From positions 3,038,001-3,102,000 of the forward strand of contig JARKIF010000004.1 of assembly GCA_029378245.1 (NCBI GenBank): a stretch of 64,000 bases of DNA, read 5' to 3'. Below, one piece after another: positions 26,045 through 38,606 of this stretch. The first letter of the stretch is position 1; every line of letters begins with the position of its first letter. The position numbers and the translations under genes were made by a program. This DNA is from Roridomyces roridus (taxonomy: Eukaryota > Basidiomycota > Agaricomycetes > Agaricales > Mycenaceae). The notes beneath the pieces are model-generated. The model ran no database searches. It saw only the letters and a list, made by a program, of their open reading frames with translations, and had not been told where the DNA came from.

Positions 26045-28066
26045 ATGCGCTCCACCAGTCTCCTCTCGCTCCTCCCGTTTGTTCGCCTCGCAATGGCCCA
26101 GAACACCTGGTCCTTTGTGCAGCAGGGCAACTCTGGCATTATTCCACTCGAGCTCATCACCATCTCGCCGACGTTGGCGCTGATGTACGACCGTCCCTAC
26201 ACCAACCCCCTCAAGCTTCCCAATGGCGAGCCCGCCTGGGCTGGTCTCTGGCATTTCGACACCAACACGGCGACCCCGCTCGAAATCAAGACCAACAGCT
26301 TCTGGTACATCTTACATTCTTTCTTAAACTTTGTTGCTGACTTTGGAATTTCAGTGCTAGCGGAGGTTTTATTTCGAACGGTACCCATGTTGCCGTCGGT
26401 GGCCAGCCAGTCGACGACATCCCTGGGTGGGGGAATGCTACTGACGGCCGGATGGGCGTCCGTCTCTTTGGTCCTTGCACCTCGGCAAGTGGCACGGGCC
26501 CTGGATGCACCGTGTTCGAGGACCCGGACACCCTCCACCTTGTCGTGACCCGTTGGTACCCTACGGCTCTGCGCATTGCTGATGGCAGTCTCTTCATCAT
26601 CGGTGGCAGCGACATCTTGACCACGTTCAACGGCGCGGACATTGCCCAGAACAACTACGAGTTCTTCCCCCCGCGTAAGGGCGAGGAGGGCACAGTGCGC
26701 CCGAGCAAGTTCTTGGAAGATACCCTCCCAGCTAACCTCTTCCCTCGGTATTTCTTTCCCCCTCTTGGTTTCGTTGATTTACTCACTTGCAATACAGCGG
26801 AATGGTCCTTCCTTCCGGCAACGTCCTCATCATTGCCAACAACCAATCGGTCGTATACGACATCGAGACCAACACTGAGCTCCTGCGCCTTCCCGAGCTC
26901 CCCAACGGCGTCCGCATCGGCGTCCCCTTCGACGGTTTCGCCCAGTTGCTCCCGCTCTCTCCCCCGCTCTACGAGCCCACTGTTCTCGCGTGCGGTGGTT
27001 CCACCAAGCCCGACACCATCACCTTGGAGGAGATGTCCGTCAACGACGTCGCCTCGGCTCAGTGCCAGCGCATCACGCTGACTGCCGCGGGTGTCGCTGC
27101 CGGATGGGAGATCGACCATCTGCCGCAGCCCCGTGTCATGGCTGAGACCGTTATCTTGCCCAGCGGTGACATCTACATCCTCAACGGTGCCCATACTGGG
27201 TCAGTCACACGGTTCAACTTCCTTTCAGGTTGATATTAATTCTGGATCAGTTACTCGGGATATCCTTCCGTTGGCGATTCGGGTGCCACCGGCACCAACG
27301 CGGCTAACCCTGCAACGCAAGGGATCATGTACAAGTCGACGTTGCCGCTCGGTCAAAGGTATGCATTTAAATTGTCTCCTGACCTTCTTACTCACATTTT
27401 GGACAAGAATCACTCAGGCTGGTATCCCCACGAGCCCCATCCCGCGTATGTATCACTCCGCTGCGACGCTCACGGCCAAAGGGTAAGTTCTCGCATTCTC
27501 ACAACTTCTGGTTGCTCACATGGAATAGAAACATCATGGTTGCGGCCTCCAACCCCCACCCCTTCGTCCTCACTGCTGACAACAACCCCAACAACCTCTC
27601 CTTCCCCTCGGAGTATCGCGTCGAATACCTTAGCCCCGACTTCATCACCAACAACTCGCCCCGCCCTGTCATCGCAAAATCTCCTACTCAGCTTGCGTTC
27701 AATGCTAAGGGCACCATCACGGTTACTATCCCTGCCAGCCTTGCTGCGGGTGAACTCCAGGGTACGCTTCATCCTCCTTTCTTTTTGGTCTTTCACTCAC
27801 AACCACCAGTCTCGTTGATGGACATGGGCTTCATCACTCACGGATGGCACGCCGGCTCGCGTCTCGTCTTCCTCGAGCACACCCTCTCGGGCAACACTCT
27901 CACCATCACTGCCCCTCCCAACGGCAACATCTACGCTCCCGGTCCCGCTTGGATCTACGTCGTCGCCGATGGTGTCTGGAGCGAGGGTGTCCAGATCATG
28001 ATTGGTGACGGCGGAAACCCGCCCCGCCCGGCCCAGGGTGTCCCGGTCTCTATCACCAGTCTTTGA
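26045..28066 (+). CDS. Copper radical oxidase, glyoxal-oxidase type (AA5)
   Basis: Seven exons with six GT-AG introns of about 45-60 nt encode a secreted enzyme with signal peptide MRSTSLLSLLPFVRLAMAQ. It has a kelch-type beta-propeller and a C-terminal Ig-like domain. The copper-radical ligands expected from Phanerochaete glyoxal oxidase and galactose oxidase are all present. These are the cross-linking Cys (TNSFCASGG, created by the first splice), its Tyr partner (TRWYP), axial Tyr and His (RMYHSA) and the last His (ITHGWH). It oxidises aldehydes or related small substrates and releases H2O2 for lignin-attacking peroxidases; this is family knowledge. No extra WSC or CBM domain is seen. A TATAAAGG is about 55 nt before the ATG. 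The stop at 28064-28066 follows SITSL. Confidence 0.9.
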
Positions 28067-28619
28067 AGTGGAGTCGCGGTGAAAACAACCCAATAATTTA
28101 GTTTCCTTCATTCCTTTTGGTTCTCACTACAGTCGAGTAAATTATCAAATCTAATTGTTGAGTCTCATTTGGTTGTATTCTGATGAGGAATAGTTGCATC
28201 CAATTTGTTAGCCATGTTCACGTCAAACTCAGTGCTGTTTCAAAGACTCGTGAGCTCGAGATTTCCTAGCGTACCTTGGGGGAAAAAAATGTACCTTGGA
28301 AGAAAAGAACTACCGCTTGGGTCGCAGGTCTAGCAGCTGAGGATGAATCCCCTGGCCGAGATATATCCTACATCCACTCCACATGTTGAATGCTGCCTCC
28401 CCTCGATTCATCAGCGCTGACACTATGATTCCGGCTCCCTCAAATGATCTTCTTGTACCAAGGTTATCGAAAAAAAGACCTGAAGAACCGAGGGAAAGCG
28501 GTTGAACTGGTGTGACCATCCCCAAGGCGCGGTTCGCGGTTCGCGGTGTAAAAGTGGGCGACTCTCCTCCGGTCCGTATGTCCTATTATACGGTGGGTAA
28601 TCGAATTTACAGCCGAACC
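28067..28619. other. Intergenic between convergent genes
   Basis: 3' regions of the oxidase and the kinase-like gene. A direct repeat of (G/T)ACCTTGG(G/A)(G/A)GAAAA near 28270 is the only oddity. Confidence 0.4.
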
Positions 28620-31292
28620 TCAATATGGTGGAGGTGCACGATGTCTTGTACGGTTTCGATTTCGTCTGCCAGTGCCCGCGCGATGCTCTTCATCGTCTTC
28701 ACCGTCGCCGGCTCCGCGTCTCTCCGACTCGTTGCCGTTCAACATCTTGATCGGCCTGCGCAATCTGATCTCTGGCCGGTAATCCTTCCACCTCAGCTTT
28801 TCCAACTCCTCACGAGGCCTGCCAGTCTTGCCTGGCTCACAGCGAGCATGCCATGCCACCTTGTCTGCTTCGAACCGACATTTCTTGTCCATATTTCGTT
28901 CCGCGATCTGATGATTTGCGTTCTTCCACTCGACGAGCTCGCAAACCCATACCGCTCGTGCGAACTGTCTGGCTTGTTTGCCAACCGGGTCGAGGCACTC
29001 AGGGATGGATATTTGCGCCTCATCTGATACTGGTTGAACCATCAGTGAGATGTGAATATGTACAAGCAATGTAAAACCAACCATTGGAAAACAGTGGGGC
29101 TTTCCCGCCAGAAACCTCGAGCAGTTGAATCCCGAGCTGATGTGCAAGCTCCTCGCTGTCGGGGTCAAATCCCTTGGCTGCGTGAAATGTTCTTAATCCT
29201 TCATATACACTGGAAAGCCAAGAGACCCCGCGGATTCGGGTCTCCATCGGAATTTGGGGAAAGCCGAGAGACAGGGCATCCTTCTCGGTCAAAGGATAGT
29301 CTCCGTTGGGATCCATAGACCAGAACCATGGGCATCGTGGCCAGGCAAATGAGTCTGGACCAGTTTGTAGGTGATGCGGAGGGCATACAAACAGATACCC
29401 CTTGGGAAAATCCAAACCTCTTGCCTTCGAGAAATGCAGGTGGAAACTAATGTTGTGAACAAAAACTTGTGCAAGAGGTAAGTCAGTACAATCCAATCCC
29501 ACTTGGAAAATGTGATTACCATATTTCTCGTGATTTGAGGTCACTTGCAAATGTTGAAGACAACGATTTGCCTGTGGCAACCAATAGTCCTTGTGCCAGA
29601 TACCAAGATGAATAATTGCAATGGAATTGTGAGTGAACTGGCTTGTGTTGAACCTCCATAAAGAATCAGTGTCACTGCAGCTCGCATCCAAATTTCTTGG
29701 CTCATCGTACCTATTCCACCCTGAAACATTGACGGGGTGCAACACCCCAAGATCAGACAATAACTCCCAGCAAAGTGGGCTGCGTAAATCAACAGACTCG
29801 TTCAGGACCGGGAGGTGGGCCACAATGTCTGGGCAACAATTGGGCTGTACACCGAGTGGGAAGAATGCCAGTACGCCAACCCGAGCCTCTGCCCGCGTGA
29901 ACCAAGACAATTGCTGGTCTTCTACCAGGTCAAAGAAGCAGATGTCTCGATAAGAAACTTCTGTTAACATCTGAACTGCTTGTCTTTCAAACGCTGGTTT
30001 ATTGAGCACCACTGGGGCATCCGCTGGGAAATCAGTTGGCTGACTCGAGTTTCGGGGCTGAACAATGTCAGTGTCCTCGAGTTCAATACAAAGACGTCCG
30101 GAGGAGCGCCGAATCCAACTCGTCCGGGTTTCCGACCACAACGTCTGACTCACCACACAATCAAATTGATGAGATAGCAAATGTGTTGATTTCGTACCAG
30201 ATTGTACGCCAACACCGAATCCTGCGCCTCCGTTTTAGTGGATCATTTGAAGAAAAAAGAGCACTCACAAAGTCAAGTCTCTGGGACACCAGGTAAATCA
30301 CAGGCAAGACGGACAAAATACCCACGAACCCAGCACGCGTGCAAGTAGACCGTCATGACCGGCGAGGGACGATGCACGGCTAGAAACTCAAGATATGGCA
30401 TCATATCTAACCATATTAGCGAAAATTCGGAAATCGCTATCCCACCAACTGACCCTCGTGGGTAACTGCAGCGTAAAGACCAGAATAGCTGGATAGCCCA
30501 AAGATTTGGAGTATATTCGGATGCCTAGTAATCAGAGTCATTTCGACGGGGACTGGAGACTGAACTGAATCACAATTGAACACACCAAAACTTTGAATGC
30601 CGTTCGACATATTTCTGTCGCTCCTGTAAAGCACTTCTGTGGGTATATGTGAAAAGTCAACAGGGGAGGGCAACATACCTCTTCGGCATTTCTGCCGTTG
30701 TATACAACAACAGCCTTCTCCGACTCCGTTGGATGCACCTTTGAAGAGAGGATGCGACGTGCAATGTTGCGGGACTTGTGCAGGCGCACCACATGAGGTT
30801 CACCAAGGCAAAACTCCTTCAGGAGACGAATATCTCCCCAGCGAATCCGCCTGAAATCATCTTCGTATCGCACACACTGGTGAAATCTTTTCCACAAATG
30901 AGCCGGCACTCATACCTTCCGAAGCGGGGAGAGCCTGCTGCTGGATCTGAATGTAACTGGTCAAGTTTTCCCCATTGACGGTCGTGTCCTTTGGGTCTGG
31001 AACGAAAGCGCCCGGGTAACTGGTGGGCGCTTAAGTGGTACTCAATGCGGAGGGCGACGAACGCACATTTCTTGGCAAATACCAACGGATTGGGTTCTGA
31101 TATCGTAGAAATTGACCCTTGGGCCTTGCCCGAGGCCGCCTTCCCGCCCTGGGTCGCCGCGACCACCGGACCCCCCGAGACCGCCTGAAAAGTGAATGAA
31201 TGAGGGAGTCATCTCCGTCAGCCGGCGGGTGTGGCCTCACCGTTGATGTTGATTGTTCCGATTCGAGGGGCTTTGCTGGTCTTGCGAGACAT
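28620..31292 (-). CDS. Kinase-like family protein (Mycena-type), model uncertain
   Basis: Multi-exon gene starting MSRKTSKAPRIGTININ at 31292. A 50-60 nt intron leads to a Gly-rich segment (GGLGGSGGRGDPG..), then RIRWGDIRLLKEF. Next come a partial kinase N-lobe-like stretch ending HPNILQIFGLSSYSGLYAAV, a segment PYLEFLAVHRPSPVMTVYLHAC, and a long exon of about 380 residues (WIRRSSGRLCIEL to GFDPDSEELAHQLG). A last intron (near 29034-29086) continues into a charged tail ending at 28620. The order matches a kinase-related family I know from Mycena, in which most members lack the catalytic loop; I see no HRD or DFG here. The frame between the Gly-rich exon and RIRWGD cannot be joined cleanly, so the gene may be damaged. 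Its function is unknown. Confidence 0.5.
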
Positions 31293-31443
31293 GAGCGTTG
31301 GGTGTAGGGAGCAAAGGGTCGTGGCTACGGCGGCGCATTCCACAGCTTTGCCACAGCTGATAACAATCCGATTGGTGCCTATTTCAAGCCCAACACTTTT
31401 GGCAGTGTACATGGACAAACAGGGCAGAGTTCCAGGCAGAGAC

Positions 31444-31479
31444 GCATGTCCCAACGTATGTGCCAACACATGTCCCAGA
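31444..31479 (+). repeat. 3 x 12-bp repeat, GCATGTSYCRAC family
   Basis: Three head-to-tail 12-mers (GCATGTCCCAAC, GTATGTGCCAAC, ACATGTCCCAGA). The same 12-bp unit recurs at 56417-56452 and, inverted, at 60558-60593. Confidence 0.6.
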
Positions 31480-31560
31480 GGAAACCCGATGGATGACAGG
31501 AAGCCCGTTGAGACGTCGAAGACCCTTTGTTGCCTTCTGGTGTACCATGAATCGACAATA

Positions 31561-31804
31561 CTGTACCGGCGTGTATGGTAGCAACCGTAACGCATAACGC
31601 GGCCCAAAAATGTTGCCTAAATTGCAGCGTAACGCAGGAAAACCGTCCCCAAAAGGCCTTTCCCATCAAAATCTCGGGCCTGCGGCGCCGAGAATTGCCT
31701 CTTATAGCAGGTGATCACCCAAATGTGGCAGTGCGTCGCTAACTTATCGCCGAAGCGAAGTGTAACGCACCCTGGGCCCGTCGCTACCATACACGCCGGT
31801 ACAG
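31561..31804. mobile_element. TA-flanked MITE, 244 bp (mariner-like)
   Basis: Terminal inverted repeats CTGTACCGGCGTGTATGGTA are exact for at least 22 bp at both ends. A TA dinucleotide lies on each side (31559-31560 and 31805-31806), as for Tc1/mariner insertion. The interior has repeated GTAACGC motifs and no coding potential. Confidence 0.8.
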
Positions 31805-32319
31805 TACTTGGCAATTTGCTAATTATGCTAATGGCACGCATGACTAGATCGCTCTTGTACATCACCAAAACCGGGAAAAACATGTATGGCCATATCAGGC
31901 CATATATGGACCGCGAGGGCTGGGAGGCTGATCCAGCTGATGAGATTTCCATTTGCCCTTACTTACAGCAGTTCCTGAAAATAATGTCAAACACCGAACT
32001 TTTTTTTCGTTTTCCCGAAAAGGAAATTCAGGCCATCGCGGCTTCGTCTCGCGTCCTCTGCCCTCGTGAGGCTGAGTGCATACACAGGGCGTCATTCTGA
32101 AGTATGTATACGAGAAATTCATTGGTTTGGAGCTACAGTAAAACTACGTAGACGTGAAACGCGCCCTGCACAATGGCTGCGCCCGCGACTGCCGGGTCGG
32201 CGAGCCCAGGTAAGACGAGGCCGGTACATGGCCGTACTAATGCAGGCGCACGACTGGGAAGATCAAACCGCCGTCTGCTGCGCACAAGAAGAGGACGGGA
32301 TGGCACGGAGGACGCTGCA

Positions 32320-32779
32320 TCAGTGCTTCCGCTCGTGGGTCGTACCGTCGTAGTTATGCACCATGGCTGTCAGAAGACAACGAAGGATGTTGTATACGCA
32401 AGTGGCCTGAGCGTCCTGAGCGGCTTGTGGGGCGGGCGGATGGGCGAAACGGCACAGGTGGATGTGGGCGACTGGGTCTGGGTTGACGGATGTGGGTGAC
32501 GTGTCGGTGGATGTCTGCGCGATATGATGCAAAGAGAGCGGGAGGTCCAGCATCGCCAAACAAGACAGCATGGAAAGGCTCATAAGCTTCTGGCGTCGAG
32601 ACAGTAGGTCGGACTACGCACCTGGGCAAGATGGATGCCGCGACACTCCATCTTGCAATCATCTCCGCATCGTGTCCAGCCACCGTCGCCCCAACCGGCC
32701 CTACGAGCTTTCCGGGCTGCCCGCTAGTTGTTTCGGATGCCGATGGGTGCAGATCCACCCGCGCAAACGCAGTAGACAT
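32320..32779 (-). CDS. Possible small hypothetical gene
   Basis: A frame starting at ATG 32779 (MSTAFARVDLHPSASETTSG.., about 53 residues to ILPR) ends at a GTGCGT donor. Downstream, after an acceptor CGCGCAG near 32490, another frame (VAHIHLCRFAHPPAPQAAQ..) runs to a stop at 32320. Codon use looks gene-like, but the intervening splice pattern is ambiguous and I recognise no family. Treat it as tentative. Confidence 0.25.
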
Positions 32780-32884
32780 TGTCGACCGACGGTGATGACT
32801 GGGCTTGGCCACGGGGAAGAACAGCTCAGTATGTGTTACTGCGAAGCTTGAGGGCCTTGGGGAGAGTGTTCTGTAACAAGTCAA

Positions 32885-35150
32885 TGGGCGGCGGGTGGAG
32901 AAGGGTGGAGAAGACTCGAGACAAAGGCGAGAAAGCCAGAATTTCCTTTTTGGGATGACACGGGAAAAAAAAACTCATGATTGACATTATTTACGGGAAC
33001 TGCTGTAACATCTCTCGAGATCGTAATCGCCCATCCGCCTGATGAACTTTCATCAGCCTGACGAATCTAGGAGAGGCTGGTCTGAATACAGGGCCCTGCA
33101 TTCCCAGGCTTCCTCGCTATTAACCATTGCTGCCACACAATATTCGGAAGAAGAAAAATGTAAATGTATTGAATGCAAACAACTCTACATTGTGGATACA
33201 AACGGGGAAGAAAAGAAGGGGCTGAGACAGAAAGACTACGAATAGGGAAGAAGGATGGCATGGGGGAACTTGAGAGCGCGGGACCTTGAATGTCTTCGGA
33301 CTTGCGGCGGCCTTCACACTTGCGGCGTGGTTTGACTTGCGGCGTCTGGAAACTTGCGGCGTAGTGAGAGCTTGCTTTGAGGCTTGCGGCGCGACGAGAG
33401 CTTGAAACTTGTATTTGAGGCTTGCAGAGTTTGAGGCTTGAGAGTTGATTGGTCCCTTGAGACTTGTCAACCGGCGTCGTCACACCACTAGTGCGCCGGA
33501 GGTGTAGTGCGGGAGGCGTGCGATGAGCGTTGACATGGGACACGAGGACATGAGCCAAGGCCGGACTACAGTAGATGAAGAGGGCGGGAGACTGGAGACA
33601 GCGAGAGACTTGGACTCGGAGAGGGAGGAGGATGGTGGGGAAAGAAAAGAGTAGCCAAATCACGCCATTTAAGATCTGAGTCATGCGGATCCATGTGGCC
33701 GTTGTCAGGAACAAGATCATTTGATCGGTCCGGACGCCGCGTGCGGGCAACACCTTGGCAACAGTTGGCAACTGCCACTGCCAACACTCCGAGCCACTCT
33801 TTATTCGCTCCAATGTCGGAGCCCACTCCTGTCCTCCGCATGGGCCTTCCGCTCAGTTCACTCCCAGTCGCTCAAGGAGAAATTGACTTGGACCCACCAT
33901 CACGTATTGCTTCTGGTACTTACATTGCAAGTTGGTAGTTGCTCATACTTATCGCGGAAGCTGGATCCCGGGCCCGAGATAATAGATTCATGGGTACCCC
34001 AGCTGATGAGGGCTTACAAGGGAAGAGTAGCATCCTATATGAATATCTGCCTCACATTCGACATATATGCCCTCACAAGCCTTTGTCGGCCTGATGATCA
34101 ACTGATAAAGCCTTATATACGCCGTCTGGCCGGATGAATCACATCAGGGAATACGCGATTTCTCCGGTTTTGGTGATGTAATTACCATCTTCTATCTTGA
34201 ACGTGTACAAGGCAATACAAATTGTATCGATAGCTCTGCACATAACATATAATCCACAGACACCAACTATATATTATTTGCTCACAACCTGCTTTCGCCG
34301 ACCTCGACCAAGCCTCGACCCTCGGAAACAACCGAGCTTTCAAATTTCAATGACACCAAGATTTCGCGGTCGGGATCTACTAGAACGCCGGAATCCCGCC
34401 CCCGCCACCGATCTGCGCGACTCGCGGAATCGGATGCCTACCCCGTCAAAATGATCGACGTCGACGAGCTCCAACTTTGAACCCAGATACGAATCGGCCT
34501 GATAGGATATGCATCTCAAGTACCTCGATATGGATTTCTGGTTCAACCGTTGCAGAATCTGGAATCCATAATCCAGAAATTGAAGGTGGTGGGACAACCG
34601 CAGAGTCGGAGGTTACGTACGTCAGTGGCCATCGTCGCTCAATGGAGATTTTCCCGAGTCTGTCACCACAGTCCCGCCCGGCGCCGATGCCCTCTTTCTT
34701 ACTGATCCAGCCCAGCACACAACGGCGTCATACTGAATCCCCGCACACCGGGACACACGGCCTCTTGGCAAGAGGTGAGCACGCAATTAATCCAGTCTAG
34801 AATAGACTGGGGGCTCCAAGTCCGCACTTATCGTTTTGTGGAATGAGATATACCATACGTGGCGTACGAAGGGTCATGAGGTTCTGGGCAAGTTGTAACT
34901 TGATCGCCGCGTTGCCAAGATATGCGAGATGAAGCTGCGCGTGGTGATGTGGGTTCCTTGGAGCCGGAAGAAGCAGACGGACCACACGACGACGACGCAG
35001 CAGTAAATGGGACATCAAAGCTGCATGGAATTCGATCTGCAGAACGCAGACATTATTTACAAACTCGTACATGTATCGCGTCTTGGTCTCACAAACGGAA
35101 AAAAAGCCAACAAGCGTACTTGAGAGAACAAAAAAGGCCACCCATCGCGC
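32885..35150. other. Long intergenic region with simple repeats
   Basis: No gene is supported. The long minus-strand frame at 33067-33813 runs through the CTTGCGGC repeats and looks incidental. The 3' flank of the GATA gene lies at the right end. Confidence 0.4.
33293..33400. repeat. Degenerate CTTGCGGC repeats
   Basis: ACTTGCGGC or GCTTGCGGC occurs five times in about 95 bp at irregular spacing, followed by looser GCTTG/ACTTG units to about 33470. Confidence 0.6.
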
Positions 35151-36250
35151 TCACCCTCTCGAATGCTTCGTCCTCGGTTTGATCTTGTTCCTCCGCAACG
35201 ACAAAGGCCTCTCCTTGCCTCTCAACCTCGCATAGACCCCACACGCATTACACACCTGCTGCCCCGTCTTGCTCCGTCTCCACACGCTCGTATGCCGCGT
35301 CAAACAATGGCTACACTTTGGTCCCGTATAATCCTCATCAGCAATCTGCGGCCCCTCCTCCTCCGCGTCGTCATTGTCGGCGTCAATGAGCTCCTGCGGG
35401 CGGAGCTTGTTGCGCTGCTGCAGATAGAGCCCGCAGGCGTTGCACAAGGGCAATTGGGTGGAGGGATCGCGACGCCAGAGGGGAGTGCTGGTGACGTGGC
35501 AGTGCGAGCAGGATTTTTTCGCGGTGCCGTCGGCAGAGGTCGAGCTGGCACCACCACCGCGAGAGCGTGATCCAGAAGGCGCCGAAGTACGCGGGAGGTA
35601 AGGGTTGGGCGGCGCTGGGTGGTGTGGGTGTGGGAAGTAGGATGGAGGAGGGGAGGAGGAGGAAGAAGGCGTCGAGGTAGAGTAACGCGGATATTCGCCG
35701 AGGTGCGGGGCAAGTGGGATGCCCATGGGTGGTGGCTGCCACTGCATCGTCATGGGAGGGGGAAAAGCACCCTCGGGCGGTGGAAGCCAGAGCGTCGGCT
35801 GCTTGGCACCATTGCGGGCATACGGAGCGTAGTGCTGCGGCCCAGACCACTCTCTATTGTGGTAAGGCATATCGAGAAGCTGGCTGTGGCGCGCGTGAGG
35901 CGATCTGGTGGTGTCGTACATTGGAATGAGGCCGGAAAAGTCGAGACTGGGGTCAGAGGATGCAGGTGTTTCGTCGTAGCGACTCGGTGCCCGGATGGGA
36001 GGGAGGAGAGAGGCCTCGAGTGGCTCAGTCTTGTGCGGCGGGTATCGACGTTCTGGGTCTGGTCAGCACGAGAACAAGGCCACATGGCGAGGTGCCACTC
36101 ACCCGTGTCCTCCCAATACGGGTCAGCAGGCGGTGGAGGCAGGATGGGCGTCGATACTGGGGATGCTCGCGATGTAGAGTGCGGCGAGGGCGGGCGTGAG
36201 GCCTCGTCGCGGTTGGTGATGCTGAAGATGTCGCTGTGCGAAGAAGCCAT
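35151..36250 (-). CDS. GATA-type transcription factor with two zinc fingers
   Basis: Exon 1 36250-36103, a 44-nt intron (36102-36059), then exon 2 to the stop at 35151; about 350 residues. The N-terminal two-thirds is Pro/Ser-rich. The C-terminal third holds two GATA fingers. The first is C-x2-C-x18-C-x2-C (CSHCHVTSTPLWRRDP..LCNACGLY). The second is C-x2-C-x17-C-x2-C (CSHCLTRHTSVWRRSK..VCNACGVY), followed by a basic tail (RGKERPLSLRRNKIKPRTKH). An acidic linker separates them. It should be a nuclear DNA-binding regulator recognising GATA sites. Known fungal members control nitrogen, iron or light responses, but I cannot place this one; there is no LOV/PAS domain, and the Cys-rich spacer of siderophore repressors is not seen. 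Confidence 0.85.
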
Positions 36251-37933
36251 GGTGGCGGGAGAAAAAAGATGTGGACGATGTGTGACCCGGAAACTTCTGA
36301 TTGGCGCTGTTTTGATCACACGAGGCGATCGGAGATTTGTTGATGCCGTAATTTCCGCGCATGCCGACCACCCTTGTTCAGGGCAGCATTAGAGAGGAAT
36401 AATTATTCAGCCAACGTTCGCAACTGGGAAGAGGTTCCTGCAGCTGGAATGCCCCACCGCTGAATACAAGGGGCGGTTTTGGGCGGTTTTGACAGTTTCT
36501 GAAAATGATGACTTGCGTCACGATCAATTGAGTTGACGACGAGCGCCGCCGGGCTGCTGTGCGTATAATAAGGCCGGCAAACGGGCAGTGCGGAAAGCTC
36601 CCACTCGGATGTCTTTTCCGAAACAAAATGCGCGCAATCCACCGAGCAGGGAGGAGCCTCGCTGTCATCGCGAGTAATCATCTCGAATCAGTATAGCGGC
36701 TATATTCAGAACGAGAAGAGAAGGAGCTGGGAGGGAAGGGAAAAACTGGCAAAGACAAGATAGTGCGGCCGCACCCGAGTGTCAGGCACGCCTTGTCTGT
36801 TTGGGGACGAAGAAGCTGTTTCATTGTAACTGTTGTTGTTTTTTCCCGGAATATCACACGCCGGGCAGCCCTTATAAGTCGTGCCCCATGACCAACGGGG
36901 AACTACAAGGAGCCCTGCGCCAGTCGAGCGTTGACGCACATTCGTGGCAACCAGAGCTGCGAGAGCATGAATGAATGAAGGAAGCACGACAACTGAGATT
37001 CCAGCCGCCACTTGGCCGCCACCCAACCGCCCTCAGCCGGCCAAGCGACAGTGAACCACCAATCAGACTCGATGAATTTCGGATCGTCTCCCCATTTCGC
37101 TATCCAAGGATGAGTGGCAAACTTCATTTCTCCTGCAAGTATCCACGGGTCCTTCGTCGTCTAGCAACGACGTCAAAATACCACCTACCATCACATTCTA
37201 CACTATCAACATCTCCCCCGCTCAAAACCGCCTTCACGACATCTCAAGGCCTCAGGAAACCTCGCTTCGAAACCAACCTCTGCAAACCTTGGAACCAAGA
37301 ACCCATATCGAGGTACTCAAGATGCATATCGGGTTCTAATTGCTCTGCAGATGATTATTCGATTCGTATCTTGCTCGTCGATCATTGCAACCTTTGACTA
37401 GGTAGGCATCCGATTCCGCTCGCCGCGTAGATGGGATGGGCGGTGGCGGTGAAGGGTGGGTGATCCGTACGTTGAAAGGGCGGGAGCTCGGGGTGGAGCG
37501 CGGGAAAAAGCGGGATTCCGCAAATCCTCGCCCAAAATAGATATAGACAGGCTTTCTTGGACGATGGGCTGTTTCGAAGGGTGGGATGGAGGTCGGCGGA
37601 AGTACGCACTGAGCAATGGCAATGATTATACTGCGAGACTCGGCCGGCGGAAGTGCAGCAAAGTCCCGCCGCCGACAGAATATCAGTCGAGTTCGCGCCT
37701 GGAGCGAGCCTGACCTAGCTGTGCAATAGAAGCTTCGAATTCGGAAGGCATTGACAAAACCTTTCGCCCCGCTGTACATACGTGTGATCCACGTATGATC
37801 CTCGTAAACTCTATCAGGAGTATTTGATTTTGAGCGCCGCTGTGATCTGGTTTCAGCTGAAGGAGCAGCGGAATGTAGAAAAAACTTGCTGGCACTTACA
37901 TCGTCTAACTTCGGACCAAGCTTGGAATTTTAT
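36251..37933. other. Intergenic, no gene recognised
   Basis: A minus-strand TATA-like TTATAAGG near 36870 precedes a 49-codon ORF (36825-36676) with no recognisable family; it could be a leader of an unrecognised transcript. Otherwise nothing is seen. Confidence 0.35.
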
Positions 37934-38029
37934 TCAGACATGGTGCACGATGCACGCTTGGCAACAGTAGTCGGTGAAAAATTAAAGCGTAGCAACCAAG
38001 GCAACAGGGTTCGACTCCCGATGTCTGTT
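37934..38029 (+). pseudogene. tRNA-like sequence with long anticodon insert
   Basis: It folds as a tRNA. The acceptor CAGACA pairs with TGTCTG, with T8 next. The D-stem is GTGC/GCAC, the anticodon stem CTTGG/CCAAG encloses 34 nt, and the T-loop TTCGACT has a partly paired stem. The first pair is T-T, the T-stem has mismatches and there is no clear T33, so no anticodon is assigned. It is a tRNA relic or SINE head. Confidence 0.4.
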
Positions 38030-38292
38030 ACACGGCAACTGTTGATGTTCTGAACGAAGGGTGTCGGAGTGATCAATTCCCAGTCATTCGGACACTTGGA
38101 TCATCGGTATGCCATGCTTTTTCACATGGTCGTTCTTGTTTTTGAATGGTAACGTTGCCGGTCCCCTGCCAAAGGGCACAAAAAATACAGGGGGTAGTTG
38201 CAGAATTTCCGACACCAGAAGTCGAACCCGGCACCCAAGCCTACATTGTGTAGCGAGGATCGAGTGTGCGCCCAGCAAGGAAAGGAGCTATG

Positions 38293-38606
38293 CTACGAAG
38301 CGCGGTTGGTTCGAGGATGAAATTAAAATCAAAACAGCAATCACGCGTTCGATTCTCATAAGTGCCACCCTTTTATGGGTTTTATTTCCTTCCTTCCTGC
38401 ATCCATGACCCTTGAAAGCCTGATCTCCGCCTAATTGGTTGGGTATCTGCTGAATATTGGCTCCAAAAAGCCTCTCCCAGCAGATATTGACAGGAAGCCA
38501 GGCTATGAAACAGGGGGCCTCTCATTGGGTATCTCCAGCTTAGTCTACTGGTTAACGTGCTCACTTCTTTCCCTTCACATTTTGCCTCGGATTGATTCCA
38601 ATTTTT
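38293..38606 (+). repeat. Left arm of a 314-bp inverted repeat
   Basis: It pairs base for base with 39648-39961 (positions sum to 78254 along the whole arm, no indels, only two mismatches noted). It contains pol III-like boxes: CGCGTTCGATTCTC near 38347 (B-box-like) and TTAGTCTACTGGTTAACGTGC near 38540 (A-box-like). Confidence 0.85.

Noticed and set aside
33067..33813. 248-codon minus-strand frame
   Set aside because: Crosses degenerate CTTGCGGC repeats and lacks a protein-like pattern; probably chance openness.
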